Numbered from the stretch's first letter, positions 13,329 through 20,248 are shown. The stretch is 20,248 bases of DNA from Bacillota bacterium (GCA_023441125.1 JAEZQV010000445.1:1-20248), one strand, 5' to 3'. The notes: a model not told the origin generated them from the letters alone. Numbers and translations are program-made.

Positions 13329-14381
13329 GTGAGAGCCCTGTACAATAAAATTACTGCGTTTTTCATGACGGGAACCGGCAACTCCTACCTGGTGGCCAAA
13401 TGGTTCCTGGCCGCTTTTGCCGACGCCCGGACAACACTTTATCAAATCAGCGAGCACCGGCCAGGCATTACTGCCGGCGATGCCGATCTCTTAGTATTCA
13501 GTTACCCTACCCATGGCTTTACGGCTCCCTGGCTGATGATAAAACAAGTATTTAGACTGCCGCCGGGCAACGGTACCCATGTTGTATTACTGCCAACCCG
13601 GGCCGGCACGAGACTGCTGAAAGTATCCCTGCCGGGCATGGAGGGGACGGCAGGCTATCTTATCGCCTTGCTGCTGTGGCTGCGCGGCTATAAAGTCAAA
13701 GGCGTTTCGGCCGTAGATATGCCTGCGAACTGGACAGCGGTACATTGGGGCTTAAATCAGGAGAACGTACAGGCTATTATAGGCAAAGCGGGAACCACGG
13801 TTCAGCGGATCGCCGCCAGGATTGCCGCGGGCCAAGCCTGTTATAACGGCTTCATCCCGCTGCTTATCGGCCTTGGGTTAGCCCGGATCTCGCTCATGTA
13901 TTTGATTCTGGCCCAGCTTGTTCTGGCCAAACTGTTTTTCGCCTCCGACCAGTGTAACGGCTGCGGCTTATGCCGGCGAATTTGTCCCAGGCAGGCAGTC
14001 AGCTTAAGCGGGCACAAGCCGCGCTGGAGCTACGCCTGTGACAGCTGTATGGCCTGCATGAATTATTGTCCGCAGCAAGCCACCGAGGTCAGTCCGCTGA
14101 CCGTCCTGCTGTTTGCCTATGTGCTGTCGCTGCCGGTAGCCGCCTGGCTGGCGGCTAAACTCGGCGCTCTGTTCATGACAGAGCTGTCGGCGATTGTTAA
14201 CTTCGCAGTTCAGTATCTATACACGTTGGTAAGCGTAGCGGCCATGTGCTGGCTGCTGCACCTGGTACTGCGTCTAAAACGGGTAGCGGCCATGCTGACA
14301 GCCCTGTCCCATACAAAATACTTCAGACGGTATCGGGCTCCCGGAGCCACCCTCGCTGATATCCATAAATATAATGCCTGA
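13329..14381 (+). CDS. EFR1-type membrane protein: flavodoxin plus two [4Fe-4S] clusters
   Basis: Up to 350 residues. Residues 1-165 are flavodoxin-like, with the FMN phosphate loop MTGTGNSYLVAKWF and VFSYPTHGFTAPWLM. A hydrophobic segment (about 175-205, IPLLIGLGLARISLMYLILA) precedes the ferredoxin motifs CNGCGLCRRICP and CDSCMACMNYCP, each with the C-x2-C-x2-C-x3-C-P ligands of a [4Fe-4S] cluster. Two more membrane helices follow (VLLFAYVLSLPVAAWLAAKL and LYTLVSVAAMCWLLHLVLRL). The protein should pass electrons between FMN and clusters at the membrane of an anaerobe; partners are unknown. The start is uncertain. GTG 13329 overlaps the GAGGTGA site itself; that site is best placed for an in-frame CTG at 13338 (MYNKITAFF), and a promoter -10 (TATAAT, 13314-13319) lies just ahead. 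ATG 13365 would cut into the first beta strand. Confidence 0.87.
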   Translation: MRALYNKITAFFMTGTGNSYLVAKWFLAAFADARTTLYQISEHRPGITAGDADLLVFSYPTHGFTAPWLMIKQVFRLPPGNGTHVVLLPTRAGTRLLKVSLPGMEGTAGYLIALLLWLRGYKVKGVSAVDMPANWTAVHWGLNQENVQAIIGKAGTTVQRIAARIAAGQACYNGFIPLLIGLGLARISLMYLILAQLVLAKLFFASDQCNGCGLCRRICPRQAVSLSGHKPRWSYACDSCMACMNYCPQQATEVSPLTVLLFAYVLSLPVAAWLAAKLGALFMTELSAIVNFAVQYLYTLVSVAAMCWLLHLVLRLKRVAAMLTALSHTKYFRRYRAPGATLADIHKYNA

Positions 14382-14414
14382 GACGACTATCGGTCCTATA
14401 TACCGCACTTTAAC

Positions 14415-14449
14415 CAGCCGCGAGGTTACATCCTTGCGGCTGTTATTTT
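14415..14449 (+). terminator. Intrinsic terminator of the EFR1 gene, inside the HAD 3' end
   Basis: CAGCCGC-G-AGG, loop TTACAT, CCT-T-GCGGCTG, then TTATTTTA. The stem overlaps the last codons of the convergent HAD gene, whose stop lies in the loop. Confidence 0.7.
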
Positions 14450-15118
14450 ATCGAGAAAAACCGCCGGCGCAGGCAGCGTCTCGGTCTCCCACCAGGGCAG
14501 GCAGCCTTTCAGTTTTTCCACAGAATAGGTGCCGGTCGCCACGCCAATAGTATAGGCGCCAATCGCCTTGCCGCATTCAATATCATGGGGTGTATCGCCG
14601 ATCACATAAATTTTATGCTGCCGGGGGTCCCCCCAGTTTAACCCGACAGTTGTCAAAGCGTGCCGCGCTATATCCACCCGTTTCTCATAATTGCCGGCAA
14701 ACGCACTGCGGTCAAAGTCAAAATATACCGCCAGCTCAAAATGCGTTAACTTCACTTCTGCGCCCCGCCGGCTGTTGCCGGTTAATAACAGCAGCCGGCA
14801 GTCAGCTCTTGTGCTGAGATAGGCCAATATATTCCGGACCTCCGGCAAAACCAGGCCTTCTCTGGCGGCCAGCTGTGCCGGCAGCAAACTTTCATAACGG
14901 CGGCAGAGCGCTTCAATCTCAGCCGGCTGAGCCTCCCGCCCCAGGAGAGCTTGGATGATTTGCCTGCCGATATAGTTATCGGTCATGCCGGCGGCCGTAA
15001 TATTGGCGAAATCAACCGCCCGCCCCCAAAGCTCTTCTGCCGCCTGGGCAAAAGCAAACAGACCGGCCTTGGATGTTCTGATCAGAGTTCCGTCTATATC
15101 CCAAAATAATATGTGCAT
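14426..15118 (-). CDS. HAD family hydrolase (phosphoglycolate phosphatase-like)
   Basis: 230 residues. ATG 15118 follows AGGAGG by eight bases. Motif I is LFWDIDGTLIRTSKAG (nucleophile Asp and acid/base Asp), an alpha-helical C1 cap follows (about residues 20-85, FAQAAEELWG to RRYESLLPAQ), motif II is LLLLTGNSRRG, motif III a Lys in NYEKRVDIA, and motif IV is VIGDTPHDIECGKAIGA. This arrangement is that of the Gph/PgpB-like phosphatases, which act on small phosphate esters such as 2-phosphoglycolate, nucleotides or sugar phosphates in the cytoplasm. The motif IV G-D-T-P-H-D is common in the group. The 270-base region upstream contains a strong hairpin with a T tract that could attenuate it. 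The substrate is not deducible. Confidence 0.9.
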   Translation of the reverse strand: MHILFWDIDGTLIRTSKAGLFAFAQAAEELWGRAVDFANITAAGMTDNYIGRQIIQALLGREAQPAEIEALCRRYESLLPAQLAAREGLVLPEVRNILAYLSTRADCRLLLLTGNSRRGAEVKLTHFELAVYFDFDRSAFAGNYEKRVDIARHALTTVGLNWGDPRQHKIYVIGDTPHDIECGKAIGAYTIGVATGTYSVEKLKGCLPWWETETLPAPAVFLDKITAARM

Positions 15119-15194
15119 TTGTCAAACCTCCTATTAATGCCTGTATTGTAACGCTTTCCGGTCTCGCCACCATGCCGGGGCCAACCCGGCAATA

Positions 15195-15232
15195 GCTAAA
15201 AGCAGACACGAAAAAACATCCTCGTGTCTGCT
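15195..15232 (-). terminator. Intrinsic terminator between kimA and the HAD gene
   Basis: AGCAGACACGA and TCGTGTCTGCT form a perfect 11-bp stem; on the minus strand TTTTAGC follows. It lies 160 bases after the kimA stop and 77 bases before the HAD start, so it is either the kimA terminator or an attenuator of the HAD gene. The 160 bases between (15233-15391) hold no gene; they contain CCGG and CAGG/CCTG repeats discussed under findings. Confidence 0.75.
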
Positions 15233-15391
15233 CATCATTAGCATTGTTGCCTGCCGGTCAGGTAACCCCCTGCCTGTACGCCGGAACCTAAAACTAGTAA
15301 TACCATAATTATAATGCCGGGTTTCCCAACTTACAAGTAGTTTAAGCCAGTTTTACCGTGTCCCTGCCGGCCGGTACAATCCATTCCGTAT

Positions 15392-17245
15392 TTATTTTTG
15401 CAGATGATAGGGTATTGTCGTTACAATGACATTATCTTTTAGAATGAGCACCGTCCGCAGAATCCAGCCTGTCTGGTTATGCAGCAAGCGGTGCCACCAC
15501 CGTTTGGTCTCAAATTCCGGGATAATTACCGTAATATAGTCTTCCGGCGCCTTTTTCTCTTCCATTTCTTCTATATAGTTAAGCAGCGGCTGCATGACTA
15601 AACGATAGGGAGACTGAATGGTAACCAATTCAACCCCGGGATTCCAGCACTGCCATTTCGCGGCCACCCGCGCCGCCGATTCGTCATCACTGGCAACATG
15701 CAGTGCAATCAGATCGTCGCCGATTGTTTTGGCGTACTCGATCGTCTCAAAGACCACCCGGGTCGGACTGGACACCGGCACAATCACGGTATTTTTCCGC
15801 CGGGAAACAGCCGGCTTATTGCAGGCAAATTCCTGCAGGGGCAAATGCAGCTGCTCGGCCATATCATTGTAGTGCGCTTTTATCTGTTTAAAAATAAAGA
15901 TCATCGCCGGGATAAACACTAAAATGATCCAGGCCCCGTGAGAAAACTTGGTAACGGTAATAATTACTACCACCAGCCCGGTGACACAGGCTCCCAACCC
16001 GTTAACCAGCACCCGCATCTGCCAGCCTTTGGGCCTTTCCCGCCGCCAGTGCACAATCATCCCGGCTTGGGCGATAGTAAAAGAGACAAATACACCAATG
16101 GCATACAGCGAGATGAGATGGTCGGTATTGCCATGATAGCCGATAATGAGAAAAGCGGCGGCCACTGTTAATAAAATGATACCGTTTGAATAGGTAAGCC
16201 GTTCTCCTCTGACCGCCAGATAACGCGGCATGTAGCCGTCCCTGGCCACGATCGACAGTAGGATGGGCAGACCATTGTAGGCGGTATTGGCGGCCAAGTA
16301 TAATACCAGCATAGTGGCGACCTGAATATAAAAGTATAAGGGTGTGCGGCCAAAGATCGCTTCTGCCAGTTGTGACAGCGCAGTCACATTTTCAATCGGC
16401 AAAACATGATGGCTGAGGATCAGAAAGGCTATGCCGATAAACATGCAGCCGAGGATACCGGCCATCAAATAGGTTGTCGTTGCGGCATTGCGCGCCTCCG
16501 GACTTTTAAACATCGGCACACTGTCGGCGATAGCCTCAATCCCGGTCATGGAGCTGCAGCCGTTGGCAAACGCCCTGAGGATGAGGAACAGCATGCCCCA
16601 GTCCAGTTGCTGCCTGGCCAGCGACTCCGCCGGCAGAATAGGGGCGGTCTGCGTGAAAGCCTGATAGATGCCTGTTAACAATAAACAAAAGATTCCTAAT
16701 AAGAAGGCATAGGTTGGATAAACAAAGGCATTGGAGGATTCCCGCACTCCCCGCAAATTGATCAGCATCAGAATGCCGAACAAAATCCCGATATCAATGG
16801 TCACCTCTTTGCCAATCAGCGCCGGAAAGGCCGATACTATGGCGGCGGTTCCCGCTGAAACACTAACCGCGGCAGTCAGTACATAATCGGCAAACACAGA
16901 GGCGGCGGCAATCAGGGCCGGCAATTCTCCCAGGTTTTTCTGGGCAACGGCATAGGCGCCGCCCCCGCCCGGATTGGCTTTCGCTACCTGAACATACGAC
17001 AGGGCTACAATTCCCAGCAGAATGAGAATCGACAGCGCAGTCGGTCCGATGTAGCCATACGCCAAAACCTGTCCGGCCGCCAAAACGAGCATGATTTGTT
17101 CCGGGCCATAAGCGACTGAAGACAAAGCGTCAGACGAAAATATGGAAAGCGCTTTCCATTTGGGCAGTTTCTCGTGCGCCAATTCCATGTTATGCAGCGG
17201 CTTACCGATCAAAAACCGCCTTAATTCTCTCATCACCGTAATCAT
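15392..17245 (-). CDS. kimA: Potassium importer KimA (APC superfamily)
   Basis: 617 residues from ATG 17245, or 613 from ATG 17233 (MRELRRFLIGKPL), which aligns better with the start I remember for Bacillus KimA. GGAGG lies one base from the first ATG, ten from GTG 17236 and 13 from ATG 17233. The N-terminal signature FSSDALSSVAYGPEQIMLVL is characteristic, with about 12 transmembrane helices to residue 470 (for example GPTALSILILLGIVALSYVQ and GAYAVAQKNLG), then a soluble C-terminal domain (about 475-617) with NTVIVPVSSPTRVVFETIEY. KimA is a high-affinity, proton-coupled potassium importer of the inner membrane that c-di-AMP inhibits. Upstream lies a c-di-AMP riboswitch that should turn it off, so both RNA and protein are likely controlled by the same messenger. 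Confidence 0.92.
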   Translation of the reverse strand: MITVMRELRRFLIGKPLHNMELAHEKLPKWKALSIFSSDALSSVAYGPEQIMLVLAAGQVLAYGYIGPTALSILILLGIVALSYVQVAKANPGGGGAYAVAQKNLGELPALIAAASVFADYVLTAAVSVSAGTAAIVSAFPALIGKEVTIDIGILFGILMLINLRGVRESSNAFVYPTYAFLLGIFCLLLTGIYQAFTQTAPILPAESLARQQLDWGMLFLILRAFANGCSSMTGIEAIADSVPMFKSPEARNAATTTYLMAGILGCMFIGIAFLILSHHVLPIENVTALSQLAEAIFGRTPLYFYIQVATMLVLYLAANTAYNGLPILLSIVARDGYMPRYLAVRGERLTYSNGIILLTVAAAFLIIGYHGNTDHLISLYAIGVFVSFTIAQAGMIVHWRRERPKGWQMRVLVNGLGACVTGLVVVIITVTKFSHGAWIILVFIPAMIFIFKQIKAHYNDMAEQLHLPLQEFACNKPAVSRRKNTVIVPVSSPTRVVFETIEYAKTIGDDLIALHVASDDESAARVAAKWQCWNPGVELVTIQSPYRLVMQPLLNYIEEMEEKKAPEDYITVIIPEFETKRWWHRLLHNQTGWILRTVLILKDNVIVTTIPYHLQK

Positions 17246-17371
17246 TCCTCCAACATGATCTCCTAAAACTTAGCCGTCTTTTTACTGGCAAACAGATAAT
17301 CCTAGTATTTTGTTGATAGGCTTTCGATCTATACCTCCTCCGGCATATCAGGCTTACGAAGCACACAAAAT

Positions 17372-17431
17372 AAAAAACCGGTACAGAAAACCAAAGGTTT
17401 GCCAATGTCAAACCTTTAGCTTTCGTACCGG
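17372..17431 (-). terminator. Second intrinsic terminator in the kimA leader
   Basis: Minus strand: CCGGTAC...AAAGGTTTG, loop ACATTGG, CAAACCTTT...GTACCGG, then TTTTTTATTTT. It is a long two-part stem with a good U tract, 126 bases before the kimA start. Expression of kimA needs readthrough here, beyond the riboswitch terminator. Confidence 0.85.
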
Positions 17432-17564
17432 CCTACTTCACACCCGGGCTGGCAGCCCCTGTGCCTTGTCAACCAGACGTCACTTCGTAACCCTGGCAAT
17501 GAAATCTTACCCAATCTGTGAGAGAAGATTTCCTTGCTCTGGATAATTTTATTATTTTGTGCAA
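17432..17564 (-). promoter_or_regulatory. Unassigned structured leader segment between two kimA terminators
   Basis: On the minus strand it can form GCAA-GAAATCTT with AAGATTTC-TTGC (loop around CTCTCACAG) and GGGCT-GCC-AGCCC flanked by CACA/TGTG. The 3' edge AAGTAGGCCGGTACGAAAG runs into the second terminator. No gene is present. I cannot match it to a riboswitch class I know; a faint likeness to a T-box antiterminator is not convincing. Confidence 0.4.
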
Positions 17565-17589
17565 TAAAAAAAGACCCTGAAAAGGTCTT
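17565..17589 (-). terminator. Terminator of the c-di-AMP riboswitch
   Basis: AAGACC-TTTTCAG-GGTCTT followed by TTTTTTT on the minus strand. Its 5' GACC can instead pair with the preceding GGTC (GGTC-GCAA-GACC), an antiterminator that borrows the 3' edge of the aptamer. This is a normal off-switch layout. Confidence 0.8.
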
Positions 17590-17725
17590 GCGACCTCTTG
17601 CTTTAGCCTACGAAGTTAGCTGACGGGTAGGATGGCAAGAGATTACAACATCCCTTCTGTCTTAACAACAGAATTAACCCCAAAAGTGGGTCCTCCGCTT
17701 CCAATAGGAACTCGGCCTGTTCAAT
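17590..17725 (-). promoter_or_regulatory. Cyclic di-AMP riboswitch (ydaO/yuaA)
   Basis: Conserved blocks read on the minus strand: GGCCGAGTTCC, AAGCGGAGGACCCA (17687-17700), TTTGGGGTTAAT, then CCCGTCAGCTAACTTCGTAGG (given in parts: GTCAGCTAAC and TTCGTAGGC, 17604-17626). The 3' GCAAGAGG pairs with CTCTTGC upstream. The G-A-G-G-A-C-C-C-A, G-G-G-G-T-x-A-A-T and CAGCTAAC-TCGTAGGC blocks are the class hallmarks. This class binds c-di-AMP and usually terminates transcription of potassium transporters, which agrees with kimA downstream. Confidence 0.9.
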
Positions 17726-17732
17726 TAATTAG

Positions 17733-17761
17733 ATAGTAACAAAAGTATTATGCTAAGTCAA
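17733..17761 (-). promoter_or_regulatory. Sigma-A promoter of the kimA leader
   Basis: TTGACT, a 17-base spacer and TACTAT on the minus strand. The start of transcription falls near 17726, right at the 5' edge of the riboswitch, leaving a leader of about 480 bases. Confidence 0.75.
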
Positions 17762-18272
17762 GTCCTTTATCTGCAGACAATATAACCAAAGTCAGCGCAC
17801 CAGGATTTACTAATTTAAAGGGGGGAAGGGTAATTCTCCCTCCCCCCTTATCCAGAGCACCCACCCCTATAGCAGTCACTGTACACGATACACGTTAACC
17901 TTATACAACTTGCTTGCGAAACGGGAACGAGACGTTTTTCATACAATACGGAGAATGTGAACCTACTGACTTTCAGGTAAAGCAAAAAACACTATCCTGC
18001 CAGATAACTAACCTATTTGCAACAAACGGAAAACGGGAAGGTTTCCTACCTACTGCAGACTGGTCTGATCTACGGCGCTATAAGGATGGTGCTTACTTAG
18101 ATAATAACATAAGGATAGTATATTTTCAAGTAATTCTTATCAGAAACTTTCGACTTTTATTGTTGCTGCCCATTCGGAACCACCCTGCTCCCGGTTGCGC
18201 CGGCAGCAGGAAAGCTCCGCCTTTCCCGCGAAGCAATACTATAGAAATAGCCTGGGAAAGTGAGGTAAAAAA
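17762..18272. other. Intergenic region between kimA promoter and larA-like gene
   Basis: No credible gene. A frame open from TTG 17914 has no ribosome site and runs into the larA start, so I reject it. The region holds a strong purine-rich hairpin (17817-17848) and, near larA, two hairpins: CTGC-CCGG/CCGG-GCAG (18186-18209) and GGAAAG-CTCCGC-CTTTCC (18209-18226). No near-consensus promoter for larA was found; TATATT at 18120-18125 is the best -10-like text. Confidence 0.5.
17817..17848. repeat. Strong G-run/C-run hairpin, possible orphan terminator
   Basis: AAGGGGGG-A-AGGG, loop TAATTCT, CCCT-CCCCCCTT forms a 12-bp stem with one bulge. Only three T follow on the minus strand and none on plus. 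No transcription unit is known to end here. Confidence 0.6.
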
Positions 18273-19535
18273 ATGCCCACGCAGTATACATTTAAATATG
18301 GCAAAAGTGCTGTTGCTTTTGCCCTTGATCCGGCGCTGGTCGCCGCAACGCTTACGCTCAAGGAGCAGCCGCCGCTGGTTGACCCGCCGGCGGCAATCCG
18401 GGATGCCTTAAGAAATCCGATTGATGCCAAACCGCTTAAGCGGATCGTAATGCCCGGCCAAAGTGTTGCCATCCTTGTCAATGACCCTACCCGGGTGGCC
18501 AACAGCCATATTTTCCTGCCGGTTCTGCTGGATGAACTGAACTCCGCCGGCATCCCCGACCAGGACATTTTTATTATGTTTGCTCTCGGCACTCACCATG
18601 ACATGTCACAGGCCGAGATGGTTGAACAGGTGGGCGAAACAACCGCGCAACGGGTCCGCATGTATAACAGTACGGCCAGGGATGACGCGCAGTTTGTCAA
18701 AGTGGGCACCACCGCCCGCGGCAATGACATCTATTTTCATAAGCGGGTGGTCGCAGCCGATCATATTATCTGTACAGGCAGCATCGTGCATCACTTTTTT
18801 GCCGGCTATGGCGGCGGCCGTAAGGCGCTCTTTCCCGGCGTCGCCGCCTATGAAACCATCCGCCGCAATCACGCCCTGATGCTGGAAGAAGGGGCCCAGT
18901 TAGGCCGGCTTGACGGCAATCCGGTCTATGAGGATCAGATTGAAGGCACGGAAATGTGCCGTCCGTCGTTCCTGTTAAATGTGGTGTTAAATGAAAAAAA
19001 GGAATTCCTGCAAATTTTTGCCGGTGATTATATTACGGCTCACCGCCGGGGCTGCGAGTTCGTAGCCAGCGTCTACGGCACCGAACTGGCGGAACCGGCC
19101 GACCTGGTCATTGCCTCCTGCGGCGGTTACCCTAAAGACATCAATGTGTACCAGTTGCAGAAGACAATGGACAATGCGGTGCAGGCCGTCAGAGAAGGCG
19201 GTGTCATCATTCTCCTGGGAGAATGTAGCGAGGGCACAGGCTCGGAGACTTATGAACAATGGATGCGGACATACAAAACGCCCGCAGCGATCGAGGCAAA
19301 AATCCGCCAGGATTTTGTCATCGGCGGCCACAAAGCGTATGCTGTTACCCGGCTTATGAAAAAAGCCCAGTTTATTCTGGTATCCCGCCTGGACGACGAA
19401 CTGGCCCGGACGCTGCTGTTTACCCCGGCGGCCAGTATGGAAGAAGCCCTGACCGTGGCTTTTGCCAAACTAGGCGCTGCGCCGCGCGTTATCCTCATGC
19501 CCCAGGGGAGCCTGACCGTACCGATAGTCAAGTAA
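18273..19535 (+). CDS. LarA-family nickel-dependent racemase/epimerase
   Basis: 420 residues, as in lactate racemase LarA. ATG 18273 follows GTGAGGT by eight bases. LarA uses the tethered nickel-pincer nucleotide; its key residues are visible here: ALGTHHDM (His of the first catalytic position), SIVHHFFAGYGGGRKALFPG (second catalytic His and the Lys that forms the thioamide tether) and the His in ETIRRNHALM (nickel ligand). The N-terminal ILVNDPTRV-type strand (VAILVNDPTRVAN) is also typical. The reaction would be racemisation or epimerisation of a 2-hydroxy acid by proton-coupled hydride transfer. No cofactor genes (larB, larC, larE) are in the window, so they must be elsewhere. LarA homologues act on several hydroxy acids; D/L-lactate is not assured. 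A convergent CoA-transferase may use a related acid. Confidence 0.88.
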   Translation: MPTQYTFKYGKSAVAFALDPALVAATLTLKEQPPLVDPPAAIRDALRNPIDAKPLKRIVMPGQSVAILVNDPTRVANSHIFLPVLLDELNSAGIPDQDIFIMFALGTHHDMSQAEMVEQVGETTAQRVRMYNSTARDDAQFVKVGTTARGNDIYFHKRVVAADHIICTGSIVHHFFAGYGGGRKALFPGVAAYETIRRNHALMLEEGAQLGRLDGNPVYEDQIEGTEMCRPSFLLNVVLNEKKEFLQIFAGDYITAHRRGCEFVASVYGTELAEPADLVIASCGGYPKDINVYQLQKTMDNAVQAVREGGVIILLGECSEGTGSETYEQWMRTYKTPAAIEAKIRQDFVIGGHKAYAVTRLMKKAQFILVSRLDDELARTLLFTPAASMEEALTVAFAKLGAAPRVILMPQGSLTVPIVK

Positions 19536-19537
19536 TA

Positions 19538-19571
19538 CAAGCAGCCCGGGATGTTGTTCCCGGGCTGCTTG
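19538..19571. terminator. Hairpin between larA-like and CoA-transferase genes
   Basis: CAAGCAGCCCGGGA-TGTTGT-TCCCGGGCTGCTTG, a perfect 14-bp stem two bases after the larA-like stop. T-rich tail is poor, but the position between convergent genes suits a bidirectional terminator. Confidence 0.75.
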
Positions 19572-19591
19572 CTGCTTCGCACTCGGTTCGG

Positions 19592-20248
19592 TTACTCCCG
19601 GAAAAAGGCCGCCACTTTGGCCTGATCCCACCCCAGGATTTCCTGCAAAATCTCGCCGGTATGCTGGCCTAACAGCGGGGCATGCCGTTCAACCGCCCCG
19701 GGTGTGGCCGACAGCTTGACCGGCACGCCCGGCATCTTGAGGCTGCCCGCTACCGGGTGTTCCACTTCCACAATCATATCACGCGCCGCAATATGCGGGT
19801 CGTTGACAATTTTGTCGATGGTATTAATCGGCGCGCAGGGCAAGCCGGCTGCTTCCAGAATCTCCAGCCAGACATGAATGGGCTTGGTTTTAAAAATTTC
19901 GTCCAGAATTTTCCCCAGTTCTTTGGCGTTCGCCGTGCGAGTGGCATTGGAGTCAAAACGGGCGTCTTTTATCAGGTCCGGACGCTCTAAAATGTTGCAT
20001 AAGCGCTCCCACAGCCGGTCATTGCCCGCGCCGACAATAATATAGCCATCCTCGGCGGTATAGGAAGAAAACGGCGTAATGGAAGGGTGACGGTTGCCGA
20101 GCGGCCCGGGAACAACGCCGGAAGTAACATAGCGGGCGATGGCATTTTCCAGGATAGCCAGCTGGCAATCCAGCATACCCACATCCACCTTTTGCCCTTC
20201 ACCGGTCCGCGCGCGGTGAAACAGGGCGGTCATTACCCCGTAGGCGGT
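19592..20248 (-). CDS. CaiB/BaiF family III CoA-transferase (C-terminal part; 5' end outside window)
   Basis: The frame is open to the right edge, giving 218 C-terminal residues. It enters with TAYGVMTALFHRARTGEGQK, the well conserved A-x-x-G-(I/V)-x-x-A-L-x-x-R-x-x-T-G-x-G-Q segment. It continues with DVGMLDCQLAILENAIARY, then the small-domain segments TPFSSYTAEDGYIIVGAGND and AAGLPCAPINTIDKIVNDPH, and ends near HTGEILQEILGW, all typical of the family. These cytoplasmic enzymes move CoA between a CoA-thioester and a free carboxylic acid, such as formyl-CoA, carnitine, or aryl- and hydroxy-acids. The catalytic Asp lies upstream of the window, so activity cannot be judged. Its convergent neighbour, the LarA homologue, suggests a hydroxy-acid pathway, an inference only. 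Confidence 0.9.
   Translation of the reverse strand, partial: TAYGVMTALFHRARTGEGQKVDVGMLDCQLAILENAIARYVTSGVVPGPLGNRHPSITPFSSYTAEDGYIIVGAGNDRLWERLCNILERPDLIKDARFDSNATRTANAKELGKILDEIFKTKPIHVWLEILEAAGLPCAPINTIDKIVNDPHIAARDMIVEVEHPVAGSLKMPGVPVKLSATPGAVERHAPLLGQHTGEILQEILGWDQAKVAAFFRE

Noticed and set aside
17425..17450. Likeness of AAGTAGGCCGGTACGAAAG (minus strand) to a T-box antiterminator core
   Set aside because: The invariant GGGTGGNACC run is broken in several places, no stem I or specifier loop is evident, and kimA is not an amino-acid gene.
17914..18411. Plus-strand open frame of 165 codons upstream of and into the larA-like gene
   Set aside because: It starts at TTG without a ribosome site, overlaps the well supported larA start in another frame, and its composition shows no recognisable domain.
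1..20248. CRISPR array, insertion sequence, prophage, tRNA or rRNA
   Set aside because: No regularly spaced direct repeats, transposase motifs, phage structural genes, tRNA cloverleafs or rRNA segments were seen.

Overview
The window looks like chromosomal DNA of a motile, anaerobic Firmicute. A Negativicute of the Sporomusa/Pelosinus type is my best guess. The guess rests on strong Shine-Dalgarno sites, moderate base composition, cyclic-dinucleotide riboswitches, a MocR/pdxK pair, an EFR1-type ferredoxin-flavodoxin, a LarA homologue and a family III CoA-transferase. It is inference from gene content, not a taxonomic assignment. No tRNA, rRNA, CRISPR array, insertion sequence or phage module is visible.

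Layout. At 1-355 (-) lies the start of an amidohydrolase that runs off the left edge. A GNAT acetyltransferase follows (570-1064). Next is a cyclic di-GMP class I riboswitch with a built-in terminator (1173-1272), whose first downstream gene encodes only a 50-residue acidic peptide (1349-1501). A bidirectional terminator separates this from an unknown 107-residue protein (1622-1945, -) that is divergent from a LysR regulator (2109-3026). A 218-residue protein of unknown function (3173-3829, -) has a sigma-28-like promoter, which suggests a motility role. Divergent from it are a soluble chemoreceptor-like protein with an N-terminal MCP tip and a C-terminal Cache domain (4136-5143) and an EAL phosphodiesterase with a C-terminal sensor domain (5221-6465).

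The middle is a vitamin B6 type module. A MocR/PdxR-like regulator, an EamA transporter and a LysE/RhtB transporter form a minus-strand operon (9569 to 6478). It is divergent from pdxK (9749-10558), and the intergenic region carries a possible PdxR box. A Cof-type HAD phosphatase (10678-11511, -), a CheX-like CheY-P phosphatase (11687-12142) and a flavoprotein with a cysteine cluster (12139-12717, -) follow. The stop codons of the last two overlap tail to tail.

On the right are a 66-residue orphan protein with a long structured leader (13054-13254), a membrane EFR1-type ferredoxin-flavodoxin (13329-14381), a second HAD hydrolase (14426-15118, -) and the potassium importer KimA (15392-17245, -). 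KimA is preceded by a c-di-AMP (ydaO/yuaA) riboswitch and then by a second, unassigned structured leader with its own terminator. The window ends with a LarA-family racemase (18273-19535) and a partial CaiB/BaiF CoA-transferase (19592-20248, -).

Two signalling themes stand out. The first is c-di-GMP: a riboswitch reads it, an EAL protein probably degrades it, and chemotaxis or motility genes are scattered around (MCP-Cache, CheX, the sigma-28 gene). The second is c-di-AMP control of potassium uptake. The most novel parts are the c-di-GMP-switched micro-gene, the MCP-Cache/EAL pair, the tandem regulatory leader of kimA and the long leader of the 66-residue gene.
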